The notes under the pieces were generated by a model that searched no databases, was not told where the DNA came from, and saw only the letters and a program-made list of their open reading frames with translations. A DNA stretch of 64,000 nt. It comes from JAJYRX01 sp041655275 (lineage in GTDB: Bacteria > Pseudomonadota > Gammaproteobacteria > Burkholderiales > Burkholderiaceae_B). Below, in pieces: positions 1 through 7,817 of this stretch. A program made the translations under genes and the position numbers. Within the stretch, counting starts at the first letter, position 1, and the number at the start of each line of letters is the position of its first letter. Location: the NCBI GenBank assembly GCA_041655275.1, contig JBBAFU010000011.1, positions 47,292-111,291 of the forward strand, written 5' to 3'.

Positions 1-84
1 GATGCGATTCTACCCAACTGACCTTCGGCAGCAAGCGACGCTTTGATTCTAAGCGCATTCCTGCGGGCGAGTCATGCGCGCGTG

Positions 85-125
85 AAAAAAACCCGGCTCC
101 GGTTCATCACCGGGCCGGGTTTTTC
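85..125 (-). terminator. Rho-independent terminator of the phasin gene
   Basis: A GC-rich stem (ACCCGGC-CCGGT pairing with ACCGG-GCCGGGT around a short loop, 91-120) is flanked by an A-run at 85-91 and a T-run at 120-125. Read on the minus strand it ends in T's about 55 bases after the phasin stop codon. The flanking runs would let it act in both directions. Confidence 0.8.
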
Positions 126-176
126 GTGCCGGCGGCATCGGCCGAAGCCGATGCCGGGCACTTCCCTGCTTGCTAT

Positions 177-761
177 TTAGGCAGCAGCGCGGCGGGCGCG
201 GGTGCCGGTGGCAGCCTGCGTGGCCTGTGCGGCGTCGCTGGCGGCCTTCAGTGTGGCATCGGTAGCGGCGCTGATGTTGGACTCAGCCACTTCAGCGGCC
301 TGGCGTGCCGACTTGGCCATGGCCTCGTAGGCGCTGTTGGCCGTGGCCAGCGAGGACTTCAGCAAGGCGACAGCACCTTCGGAGCCGGCCGGAGCATTCT
401 TGCTCAGCTGCTCGATGGCGTCCTGAAGCTGCTGCTGGACCTGTGCCAGCTGGGCCTCGGTGATCTTGGTGACCGTACCCTGGACACCCGAGATCAGCTC
501 ATAGACGTTCTTGCCATAGGCGACAGCCTGGTCGGCGTTGGGCTGGAACAGCGAGGCGGAAAAGGCCAGTGCCTCCTGTACATCCTGCAGCTGGGCGGCT
601 TGCTGCGACTTCTTGCTCACTTCGTCAAACGACGTCTTGAGCACCTTCAGGTTGAGGTCAACCAGCTTCTCGAAGCCGTCGAGCATGGCACCCTGGAAAG
701 CGAGCAGGTTGCCCAGAGAGGCCTTTTGGCCGGCGATGATTTGTTGCGGTAGCGCGTTCAT
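177..761 (-). CDS. phaP: Phasin family protein (PhaP)
   Basis: A 194-residue phasin that coats polyhydroxyalkanoate granules in the cytoplasm and controls their size and number. It shows the phasin_2 pattern: an amphipathic, mostly helical N-terminal two thirds rich in Q, L and A, without cysteine, and an Ala-rich C-terminal tail ending in basic residues. The frame stays open further upstream, but the ATG at 761 is preceded at the right distance by AGGAAA and begins the typical phasin N-terminus, so it was chosen. It is a single-gene unit with its own promoter upstream and a terminator downstream. The presence of phasin implies PHA synthesis elsewhere in the genome; no PHA synthase lies in this window. 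Confidence 0.9.
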   Translation of the reverse strand: MNALPQQIIAGQKASLGNLLAFQGAMLDGFEKLVDLNLKVLKTSFDEVSKKSQQAAQLQDVQEALAFSASLFQPNADQAVAYGKNVYELISGVQGTVTKITEAQLAQVQQQLQDAIEQLSKNAPAGSEGAVALLKSSLATANSAYEAMAKSARQAAEVAESNISAATDATLKAASDAAQATQAATGTRARRAAA

Positions 762-850
762 GGTGGTTTCCTGTAAAGAATGAATTTTAGCGAAGGCCAA
801 ACCCGCTTCGTTACGGAGTCCCGACCTTCTATGCTGCGTTGCACAATAGC

Positions 851-899
851 AATTTAACAAAGCCCGCACGCTTAGTCAAGCATTTTGTTGCATCGCAAC
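851..899 (-). promoter_or_regulatory. Phasin promoter with flanking dyad
   Basis: On the minus strand a -35 box TTGACT (874-879) is separated by 17 bases from a -10 box TAAATT (851-856). Just upstream of the -35 box lies a perfect inverted repeat GTTGC-ATC-GCAAC (887-899). A related TGC(N6)GCA element lies downstream of the -10 box at 832-843. Phasin promoters of related bacteria are repressed by PhaR binding around the promoter, so these are candidate PhaR sites. That assignment is inference. Confidence 0.6.
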
Positions 900-916
900 A
901 TCATGACGGGCGCCGC

Positions 917-1729
917 TCAGGAAACGTCGGTTTCGTACCCCAGGGCCGCAGAGATCTGGCGCGCAATACGCAGCATCAGCGGAATCCACTCGTCGCGCAG
1001 GCGATCGGCCGGCGCCGAGATTGACAGGCCCGCCTGCAGCGCGCCGGAATCGTCGTAGACGCCGGCGGCAATACATCGCACACCGAGTTCGAGTTCCTCG
1101 TTGTCGCGCGCATAGCCCAGACGGCGTATGAGTGCCAGTTCGCGCTCCAGGGCCTCGATCTGCGTGATGCTGTTGCGCGTGGTGCCGGCCAGCCCTGTGC
1201 GCATGGCGTAGGCCCGCAGCTGGCGGGCATCGCCGGCCGACAGGAACAGCTTGCCGCTGGACGTCAGGTGCAGCGGGGCGCGCCCTCCCACGGCACGCAC
1301 CACCTGCATGCCCGAGCACTCGCTCCAGGCGCGCTCGATGTAGACGATCTCGTCACCCTGCTGCAGGGCCAGATTGATGGTCTGCCCCGTCATGCGGTGG
1401 AGCTCGCGCATGGGCTCTATGGCCGCCTCGCGAACATCGAGACGCCCCTTCACCAGGGAGCCGAGCTCGAGCAGGCGCATGCCCAGACGATACATGCCGC
1501 TGTCGACACGCTCCACATAACGGCCTGCAACCAGATCATTCAGGATGCGGTGGGTGGTGGAAGTATGCAGGCCGGTGGCCGCCGCCAGATCCTTGAGTGC
1601 CACGGGATCGGAATGCTGCGCCAGCGTATCGAGCAGGTGCATGGCGCGGGCCAGCACCTGAATAACGACCGGCTGCTCCCGGACGAAATCTGCCTTGAGT
1701 ATTGTGGTCATGGATCTGGATGGGGGCAT
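917..1729 (-). CDS. IclR family transcriptional regulator
   Basis: A 270-residue DNA-binding regulator. Residues about 20-85 form the winged HTH typical of IclR (ALKDLAAATGLHTSTTHRIL as recognition region). The rest is the IclR effector-binding domain, including the usual central stretch with a conserved cysteine (GVRCIAAGVYD). A second possible start is the ATG at 1711 (MTTILKAD); neither has a convincing ribosome binding site. It lies between the phasin gene and the MoCF-domain gene on the same strand but is separated from the latter by about 60 bases containing a dyad operator, which suggests autoregulation. The target pathway cannot be told from the neighbours. Confidence 0.88.
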   Translation of the reverse strand: MPPSRSMTTILKADFVREQPVVIQVLARAMHLLDTLAQHSDPVALKDLAAATGLHTSTTHRILNDLVAGRYVERVDSGMYRLGMRLLELGSLVKGRLDVREAAIEPMRELHRMTGQTINLALQQGDEIVYIERAWSECSGMQVVRAVGGRAPLHLTSSGKLFLSAGDARQLRAYAMRTGLAGTTRNSITQIEALERELALIRRLGYARDNEELELGVRCIAAGVYDDSGALQAGLSISAPADRLRDEWIPLMLRIARQISAALGYETDVS

Positions 1730-1738
1730 AGTTGTTTT

Positions 1739-1768
1739 TTGCGTCGCAACAATTCCATCTTATGGAAT
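1739..1768. promoter_or_regulatory. Putative IclR operator (two dyads)
   Basis: Directly upstream of the IclR gene lies a perfect inverted repeat ATTCCAT-CTT-ATGGAAT (1752-1768), a form common for IclR-family operators. An adjacent 11-base palindrome TTGCGTCGCAA (1739-1749) lies even closer to the start codon. Position and symmetry suggest autoregulation. Confidence 0.65.
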
Positions 1769-1790
1769 ATTGCTGAAAAACACAAGCCAT

Positions 1791-2603
1791 TCAGCCCTCA
1801 TCCGCCGCCGACAGCTGCCCTCCCAGTGCTTCCGCCTGGGCCTGCAGCCAGGTGAGCGCCTCGCTGGCCGGCGCCGGCTCGCCCTTGACGCCCAGCTCGA
1901 TATGGGGCCGCCCTTCCTCGCCCACACTGGGCAGGCTGAAGGCCTTCACACCCGGCCAGCGCCGTTCGATCTCTTCCAGCGCAGGTGTGATGCGCGACTC
2001 GGGCATGCGAAACACCAGAAAGGAATGTTCGACATGATGCACCTGATGATGCAGTCGCGTATAACGCGTATCCAGCGTCCATTCCACCATGGGCCAGGCC
2101 ATCACGGGAAAGCCCGGCATGAAAGTATGGTCGCGGATGAAGAAGCCCGGAATCTTGTTGAAGGGGTTGGGCACAATCTCGGCTCCCTCGGGGAATACGC
2201 CCATCTGCAGCCGCTGGCGGTTCTCGGGCAGCGACATATCGGCACTGCCCTGCCCCTTGCGTGCCATATCGGCGCAGCGCTCGGCAATCAGGCGCCCGGC
2301 CTCCGGGTGCAGCACGAGCGGCACACCCAGCGCCTGGGCCGCCGCCTGGCGCGTCTGGTCATCGGGCGTGCCGCCGATACCGCCACAGGAAAAGACGATA
2401 TCGCCACTGGCGAAACTGCGCGCCAGGCTGGCGGCGATGACGTCGCGGTCGTCGGGCAGGATCTCGGCACCCGCCAGATGCATGCCACGCTGGCCCAGCA
2501 GGGCGATGATGCGGGAGAAATGCTTGTCTTCGCGGCGCCCGGACAGGATTTCGTCGCCGATGATGAAAAGCCGTATTGCGCGTTCCCGTTCAGCAGTGCT
2601 CAT
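1791..2603 (-). CDS. MoCF/CinA N-terminal domain protein (competence/damage-inducible protein A-like)
   Basis: A 270-residue protein with the MoCF_biosynth (molybdopterin-binding-like) fold found in MogA, MoaB and the N-terminal half of CinA. Family motifs are GDEILSGR near residue 16 and CGGIGGTPDDQTRQA near 73. The C-terminal amidase domain of full CinA (NMN deamidase) is absent, so this is the short stand-alone type. The true function of this subfamily is uncertain. The ATG at 2603 overlaps the stop of the upstream EI24 gene by four bases (ATGA), so the two are probably translationally coupled. Confidence 0.82.
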   Translation of the reverse strand: MSTAERERAIRLFIIGDEILSGRREDKHFSRIIALLGQRGMHLAGAEILPDDRDVIAASLARSFASGDIVFSCGGIGGTPDDQTRQAAAQALGVPLVLHPEAGRLIAERCADMARKGQGSADMSLPENRQRLQMGVFPEGAEIVPNPFNKIPGFFIRDHTFMPGFPVMAWPMVEWTLDTRYTRLHHQVHHVEHSFLVFRMPESRITPALEEIERRWPGVKAFSLPSVGEEGRPHIELGVKGEPAPASEALTWLQAQAEALGGQLSAADEG

Positions 2604-3421
2604 GATGGGTCCTCGCCTTGTGCAATGGAAAGTTGGGAGCTGGCGTCTCGATCGCGATGCCGGCGCAGGGCTTCGAGGCTGAAATGAGCAAACACCAGAG
2701 CGGAAAACACCGGCAATATCAACCAGGCCGGCGGGAACAGATTCAGCAGCGACAGGCACAGGCCCAGCAACCAGTACTGGCCGTTGTGCCGGCGCCACAG
2801 CCAGCGGCGCTCGGCGCTGGTGGCGTGCTCGACCAGCGCGTCGACGCGCAGCATGCGGCTGAAGGCATAAGCCCACCAGAACAGCGGCAACAGCACTGCC
2901 AGGGGCGGCATCAGCCACAGCGGCATGGTGAGCACCCAGCCCGCAATGAAGACGGCGCCCACCAGCACGGCGTTCAGCACCCCCACGGTCACTGCGTGCT
3001 CGCCCCGGCGCTCCACGCCCACGTATTCGCGCTTTTCCAGATGACGCAGCACAATCGGCATCACGAAGATTGCGGCAATGACGAGACCGAGCAGGCCTCC
3101 CATGGGCAGCAGCAGGCCAATGGCCAGCAGGGGTACCAGATACAGCTTGAAGGAAAACAGGCCAAGGGTGACCAGCCACTGATCGAAAGCGTTGATCATG
3201 TCCCAGCGCCCCATCTGCCCCTGCAGCCATTCATTCAGGGGCGACCAGAAGAACCACAACAGTACAATGACGCTGATCAGCGCGATGATGAAGGGCAGGA
3301 ACAGTGCTGCCAGCATCGCCGGATGCAGCAGGGAACGCAAGGCCCGGCGCAGGGCCAGCCCCAGTGACGCCAGGCCGCCCGCCGGCGGTGGCAAGGCTGC
3401 GGATTGGCCCGCTTGATTCAT
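2600..3421 (-). CDS. EI24 domain-containing integral membrane protein (CysZ-like)
   Basis: A 273-residue inner-membrane protein with several hydrophobic segments: around residues 33-55 (LFLPFIIALISVIVLLWFFW), 95-140 and 160-215. It ends in a conserved stretch (RMLRVDALVEHA...WLLGLCLSLLNLFPPAW) typical of EI24 proteins, the family that includes the sulfate transporter CysZ. No sulfur gene lies nearby, so sulfate transport is not claimed. The start at 3421 has AAGGAA upstream; the longer open frame beyond it has no membrane-protein character. It is the first gene of a two-gene unit with the MoCF-domain protein. Confidence 0.8.
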   Translation of the reverse strand: MNQAGQSAALPPPAGGLASLGLALRRALRSLLHPAMLAALFLPFIIALISVIVLLWFFWSPLNEWLQGQMGRWDMINAFDQWLVTLGLFSFKLYLVPLLAIGLLLPMGGLLGLVIAAIFVMPIVLRHLEKREYVGVERRGEHAVTVGVLNAVLVGAVFIAGWVLTMPLWLMPPLAVLLPLFWWAYAFSRMLRVDALVEHATSAERRWLWRRHNGQYWLLGLCLSLLNLFPPAWLILPVFSALVFAHFSLEALRRHRDRDASSQLSIAQGEDPS

Positions 3422-3445
3422 CTGATATCCATTCCTTGAAACACC

Positions 3446-3865
3446 ATGCATGCCCATCATAGAACAAGCTCGCCAGACCCTGCAGCCGGCTGCGGCAATG
3501 TCGTCACGCCTGGACCGGACCTGCGCGCCCGCCTGCAGGCTCACACGGGACTGATCGTGGTCTGCTATTGTGCCGCCTGGTGCGACACCTGTCGTGCCTA
3601 CGAACCGGATTTCACGCGGCTGGCCGGACAATGGCCGCAACACTGTTTTCTATGGGTGGATATCGAGGATCATCCGGCACTGCTGGGCGATGACGATGTC
3701 GAGGATTTTCCGACGCTGCTGGTGCAATCGCCGCAGGGCAATCTTTTCTTCGGACCACTGCAGCCGCATATCGCCCACCTGGAGCGTCTCGTCAAAAGCC
3801 TGGAAGGCCGCTCGCAGACCATCGATGGCGGCCCGCCGCCGCTGGCCGGCCTGCTGTCCGCCTAG
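3446..3865 (+). CDS. Thioredoxin family protein
   Basis: A 139-residue protein with a thioredoxin fold and an intact CxxC redox centre at C46-D-T-C49 (within AAWCDTCR). The cis-proline region follows (EDFPTLLVQSPQG). The active site is WCDTC rather than the WCGPC of classical thioredoxin, as in many atypical or YbbN-like relatives, which predicts a different redox potential. There is no signal peptide, so it should act in the cytoplasm. It is divergent from the EI24 gene (25 bases between the starts) and runs tail-to-tail against rhlE, four bases apart. Confidence 0.82.
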   Translation: MHAHHRTSSPDPAAGCGNVVTPGPDLRARLQAHTGLIVVCYCAAWCDTCRAYEPDFTRLAGQWPQHCFLWVDIEDHPALLGDDDVEDFPTLLVQSPQGNLFFGPLQPHIAHLERLVKSLEGRSQTIDGGPPPLAGLLSA

Positions 3866-3869
3866 CTCC

Positions 3870-5237
3870 CTAGCCGCCCAGCAACACACCCAGGCTGCGC
3901 CGGCGCCGGGCCTGGGCCGACGCTTCGGCATCTTCCGTCTCGGCCTTCGAAGGCGCCGATGGCGGGGATGAGGGCACATAGGGCTTGTAGAAGAAATCAT
4001 CCACCGGCTGGCGCGGTGGCGGCGCACCGCGCCCCGATCCGGCGCCGCGCTCGCGCCCGCGACGCACGGGTGCCGGCACGTCCAGCCGGCCGCGCGGAAT
4101 GCGTCGCCCGATCAGCTTCTCGATCTCGAGCAGATAGCGCTCCTCGTCGCGCGTGAACAGGGCAATCGCCTCGCCTTCTGCGCCGGCGCGACCCGTGCGG
4201 CCTATGCGATGCACATAATCCTCGGGGCTGAACGGCAGATCGTAATTGATCACACAGGGCACGCCCGCCACATCCAGCCCGCGCGCGGCCACATCCGTGG
4301 CGACCAGCACCTCGAGCTCGCCGTCCTTGAACGCCTGCAGAGCCTTCATGCGATCGGCCTGGCTCTTGTCGCCATGAATGGACTCGGCCGTGACGCCGTC
4401 ACGCAAAAGCTCGCGCGCCAGGCGCGACGTCCCGATCTTGGTGTTGGAAAACACGATCACCTGACGAAAACCGCGGGACTTCACCAGATGCACCACGGCG
4501 GCGCGCTTGCGATCCGCCGGCAACTCATAGGCGATCTGGCTGACCGTATCGGCCGTGACATTGCGCTGTGCAACCTCGATCTCGAGCGGGTTTTTCAGAA
4601 AGCTGCGCGCCAGCTTGCGGATGTCATTGCTGAACGTGGCCGAAAACAGCAGGCTCTGGCGTTGCGCCGGCAGAAGACGCAGTATGCGATCGAGATCGGG
4701 CAGAAAGCCCATATCGAGCATGCGATCGGCCTCGTCAAGCACGAGAATGCCCACCTGGCCGAGATTGACGTTCTTCTGCTCCACGTGATCGAGCAGGCGC
4801 CCGGGCGTGGCAATCAGGATCTCGCAGCCACGGCGCAGGGCGTCACGCTGGGGGTTGATGTCCACTCCGCCGAACACTACCGCCGAGCGCAACGGCGTCA
4901 GACGGCTGTACAGGCGTACGCTTTCGGCAACCTGGTCGGCCAGCTCACGCGTGGGTGCAAGAATGAGTGCGCGTACGGGATGGCGCGCCGGTGATGCACT
5001 GGTGTTGGCCAGCGGCAGCAGGCGATGCAGGATGGGCAGGGTGAACGCGGCGGTCTTGCCTGTACCCGTCTGTGCGGCCCCCATGACATCGCGCCCATCC
5101 ATGACTGCGGGCAGCGCCTGCGCCTGAATGGGTGTGGGAGTGATGTAGCCGGTTTCGGCAATGGCCCGCAGGATGTCGGGGTGCAGGCCAAAATCGGTGA
5201 AGCGGGGGCTGGTTTCTGTCTGAATGGTCTCTGTCAT
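3870..5237 (-). CDS. rhlE: DEAD-box ATP-dependent RNA helicase RhlE
   Basis: A 455-residue RNA helicase with all DEAD-box motifs in order: Q motif (PTPIQAQALP), motif I AQTGTGKTAAF, Ia PTRELA, GG, TPGRLLD, motif II DEAD, motif III SAT, and motif VI HRIGRTGRAG. The C-terminal extension is rich in Arg, Gly and Pro, as in RhlE proteins that take part in ribosome assembly and RNA turnover. The start codon is ATG. About 180 bases separate it from the azlD stop; that leader shows no gene. Confidence 0.93.
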   Translation of the reverse strand: MTETIQTETSPRFTDFGLHPDILRAIAETGYITPTPIQAQALPAVMDGRDVMGAAQTGTGKTAAFTLPILHRLLPLANTSASPARHPVRALILAPTRELADQVAESVRLYSRLTPLRSAVVFGGVDINPQRDALRRGCEILIATPGRLLDHVEQKNVNLGQVGILVLDEADRMLDMGFLPDLDRILRLLPAQRQSLLFSATFSNDIRKLARSFLKNPLEIEVAQRNVTADTVSQIAYELPADRKRAAVVHLVKSRGFRQVIVFSNTKIGTSRLARELLRDGVTAESIHGDKSQADRMKALQAFKDGELEVLVATDVAARGLDVAGVPCVINYDLPFSPEDYVHRIGRTGRAGAEGEAIALFTRDEERYLLEIEKLIGRRIPRGRLDVPAPVRRGRERGAGSGRGAPPPRQPVDDFFYKPYVPSSPPSAPSKAETEDAEASAQARRRRSLGVLLGG

Positions 5238-5417
5238 CTAAAAAGAGCGGGGCCCTGGTCACCAGAGTGCGTCGTGCCATACGCGTCCACACCGTGGTCC
5301 TGACCCGTGATCAAGATCCCAAGTGTAACCCAGCGTTCCCCGGCGACTGGTCACGATTTGCCTGCGCACAGGCAGATTGGCTGCCCGTGCATGCCAAACT
5401 GTCGCCCTCAAACAACA

Positions 5418-5759
5418 TCACGCCACCATCCCCAGCAGCCCGTCGATGAGCCAGAATGCCACCATGCCGCCCAATATGACCGAGAGCGTGCTGCGCGTGC
5501 GCCAGAACATCAGGACGGCCGCGAGCGCCGCCAGGGCGCGCGGATTGAACACCACGGCACTGCCGCCTTCAAGTGGAAACAGCTCGGGCACGACAATGGC
5601 CGCCAGCGCCGCCACGGGTGCAAAGCGCAGCGCACTGCGCACGCTCTCCGACAGTGGAAAGCGATCGCCAAACAGCAGATAAGTGCAACGGGTGAGTATG
5701 CTGCATACCGTGAGCAGGACAATGGCGCCCAGGAGATAAGTGTCAAATCCCGTCCCCAT
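5418..5759 (-). CDS. azlD: AzlD family protein (branched-chain amino acid exporter small subunit)
   Basis: A 113-residue, very hydrophobic protein with about four membrane segments: residues 10-27, 43-60, 68-85 and the C-terminal helix. It matches AzlD, the small partner of AzlC in exporting branched-chain amino acids. Its ATG overlaps the azlC stop by one base (5759), so the two are translationally coupled. Confidence 0.85.
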   Translation of the reverse strand: MGTGFDTYLLGAIVLLTVCSILTRCTYLLFGDRFPLSESVRSALRFAPVAALAAIVVPELFPLEGGSAVVFNPRALAALAAVLMFWRTRSTLSVILGGMVAFWLIDGLLGMVA

Positions 5760-6526
5760 CAGTGCGCTCCCGGGGACGAATTGCGGCGCCGCTCGACCAT
5801 CTCGCCGAGCACGCCTGCGAGAACACCCGCGATCACCGCCGCGAGCAGGCCGAGGCGCAGCGGCAGGGCCTGCGCCAGCCAGGCCACCGCACTGGCAACG
5901 ATGAGGCACATGACCATGGGCCGGGACTTGACCAGGGGGATGATGACCGCCAGCAGGGCAAGCACCGCGGCGTAGTCCAGCGACCAGCTCGCGGGGATGA
6001 GGCCGCCGGCATAGATGCCCAGCAGCGAGAATACGTTCCAGACCAGCCAGCCCGGCGCGGCAATGCCCAGATAATACCAGAGCTGCTGCACGGTGCCGAT
6101 GCGGCGGCTGCCGGCAAAGCGCGCCATGAAGAGCACGAAGACGATATCACCCGTGAGCAGGCCCAGGACCAGACGGCGGCGCCAGGACAGGTGGCGGAAA
6201 TAGGGGTGCAGGGCTGCGCCGAAGATCACGAACCGCATGTTGACGATGGTGCCGGCGGCAAAGATCAGCCACAGGGGTGCGTGGGCGGCAATCAGCGGCA
6301 ACGCGGTGAGCTGGGCCGAACCGGCATAGACCATGAGCGTCATCAGCGTGGCCATGCTTTCAGACAGTCCCGACTGCACCATGGCGATGCCGGTGACAAA
6401 GCCCCAGGTGGCAACGGCGACGAGCGCTGCAGTGGCTTCGCGCAACCCGAAAAGGAAGGCGCGCCGCTGCGCGTGCGTAAGCCGCCCGGCCAACCCCCCG
6501 CTCCAGTTTGACTTGCGCGCTTGCAT
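5759..6526 (-). CDS. azlC: AzlC family branched-chain amino acid exporter
   Basis: A 255-residue membrane protein of the AzlC/YgaZ family. It has the conserved N-terminal block RRAFLFGLREATAALVAV, the VYAGSAQLTALPL motif and a run of hydrophobic helices to the end. With AzlD it exports branched-chain amino acids or analogues. The ATG at 6526 was chosen because GGGAAG precedes it and because the upstream part of the frame is not membrane-like. It is transcribed away from ilvE, whose start is 88 bases off, so the exporter and the aminotransferase share a control region. Confidence 0.88.
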   Translation of the reverse strand: MQARKSNWSGGLAGRLTHAQRRAFLFGLREATAALVAVATWGFVTGIAMVQSGLSESMATLMTLMVYAGSAQLTALPLIAAHAPLWLIFAAGTIVNMRFVIFGAALHPYFRHLSWRRRLVLGLLTGDIVFVLFMARFAGSRRIGTVQQLWYYLGIAAPGWLVWNVFSLLGIYAGGLIPASWSLDYAAVLALLAVIIPLVKSRPMVMCLIVASAVAWLAQALPLRLGLLAAVIAGVLAGVLGEMVERRRNSSPGAH

Positions 6527-6564
6527 TGCTTCCCGATCAGGCAAAATTCGGCTCTGAAGTGCTA

Positions 6565-6591
6565 TTGTATGCGGGTCTGCCTTGCTACAAT
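6565..6591 (+). promoter_or_regulatory. Candidate ilvE promoter
   Basis: TTGTAT (6565-6570) and a good -10 box TACAAT (6586-6591) lie 15 bases apart and about 24 bases before the ilvE start codon. The spacing is shorter than the ideal 17, so the -10 box is the stronger part of this call. Confidence 0.4.
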
Positions 6592-6614
6592 GGCGTCTTT
6601 TCCTGGAGAGCATC

Positions 6615-7544
6615 ATGTCAATGTCGGATCGCGACGGTTTTATCTGGTATGACGGCAAACTGGTGCCGTGGAGAGAGGCCAATACCCACGTCCTCACACA
6701 CTCGCTGCACTACGGCCTCGCGGTGTTCGAGGGGCTGCGCGCCTACCACACCGAGTTGGGCACTGCGATCTTCCGACTGCAGGATCACACGCAACGCCTG
6801 TTCAACTCGGCACATATCTACCAGATACCCCTGCCCTACGATCAGGACACCATCAACGCCGCCCATATTGAAGCCGTGCGCAGCAACAAGCTGGAATCCT
6901 GCTACATCCGCCCCATCGCCTTCTACGGATCGGAAAAGATGGGTGTCTCGCCCAGGGGCGCTACGGTGCACGTCGCAATCGCCGCCTGGGCCTGGGGGGC
7001 CTATCTGGGTGAAGAGGCCCTGGAGCAAGGCATCCGCGTGAAAGTCTCTTCCTATGCGCGCCAGCACGTCAATGTCACCATGCCGCGCGCCAAGGTATCC
7101 AGCACCTACGCCAACTCCATCATTGCCAATGCCGAAGCAGCCGACCACGGCTATGACGAAGCCATATTGCTCGATACCGACGGCTTCGTGGCCGAAGGGG
7201 CGGGTGAAAACCTGTTCGTCATCAAGAACGGGGTAATCTACGAGCCGGAAATCGCGTCCGCCCTCACCGGCATCACGCGCTCCACCATTCACACGCTGGC
7301 CGCAGACCTGGGCATCAGCGTGGTCACGAAACGACTCACCCGTGATGACCTCTACATCGCCGACGAGGCCTTCTTCACCGGTACAGCCGCCGAGGTCACA
7401 CCCATTCGCGAGGTCGATGGCCGGCGCATCGGCCCGGGCCGGCGCGGTCCCGTCACCGAAAGCCTGCAAAAGGCCTTCTTCGACGTGGTCAACGGCCGCA
7501 ACGCCAGGTATCACCATTGGCTCACCCTGATTCCCGCTGCATGA
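6615..7544 (+). CDS. ilvE: Branched-chain amino acid aminotransferase
   Basis: A 309-residue PLP enzyme of fold type IV that interconverts leucine, isoleucine and valine with their 2-oxo acids, using 2-oxoglutarate/glutamate. Family signatures seen are WRDAN-like WREANTHVLTHSLHYG near the N-terminus, the PRAKVSSTYANSI region carrying the PLP lysine, and DTDGFVAEGAGENLFVI. The ATG at 6615 is preceded by GGAGAG; an upstream in-frame ATG lacks this. It is followed by the CHCC zinc-finger gene 29 bases downstream on the same strand. Confidence 0.95.
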   Translation: MSMSDRDGFIWYDGKLVPWREANTHVLTHSLHYGLAVFEGLRAYHTELGTAIFRLQDHTQRLFNSAHIYQIPLPYDQDTINAAHIEAVRSNKLESCYIRPIAFYGSEKMGVSPRGATVHVAIAAWAWGAYLGEEALEQGIRVKVSSYARQHVNVTMPRAKVSSTYANSIIANAEAADHGYDEAILLDTDGFVAEGAGENLFVIKNGVIYEPEIASALTGITRSTIHTLAADLGISVVTKRLTRDDLYIADEAFFTGTAAEVTPIREVDGRRIGPGRRGPVTESLQKAFFDVVNGRNARYHHWLTLIPAA

Positions 7545-7573
7545 CCTCCCATTCCATGAACCAGGAAACCACC

Positions 7574-7786
7574 ATGAGCAGTGCACGTGATGTCAACGTC
7601 CCGCGCGACGAGACCATTCTCATTGAAGCCAGCGACATCCCGCTGTTCTGTCCCGGCCCCAAGGCGCCGCTGTGGAGCATGCACCCCCGGGTCTACATCG
7701 AAATCGTACGCGACGGCAAGGCCATCTGCCCGTACTGCAGCGCCCGCTATGCGCTCAAGCCGGGCGAAGTCATACGCGGACATTAG
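7574..7786 (+). CDS. CHCC-type zinc-finger domain protein
   Basis: A 70-residue protein. It has a cysteine near residue 25 (FCPGPKAPLW), a histidine (SMHPRVYIEI) and a CPYC pair near residues 54-57, the ligand order of the zf-CHCC family. This family includes small bacterial proteins related to the C-terminus of mitochondrial complex I subunit NDUFS6. Function in bacteria is unknown. The start at 7574 has AGGAAA at good spacing. It directly follows ilvE and precedes the YheT hydrolase. Confidence 0.82.
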   Translation: MSSARDVNVPRDETILIEASDIPLFCPGPKAPLWSMHPRVYIEIVRDGKAICPYCSARYALKPGEVIRGH

Positions 7787-7817
7787 AGGGAAGCTCTGAA
7801 CAAGCCACCGCGCCGCC

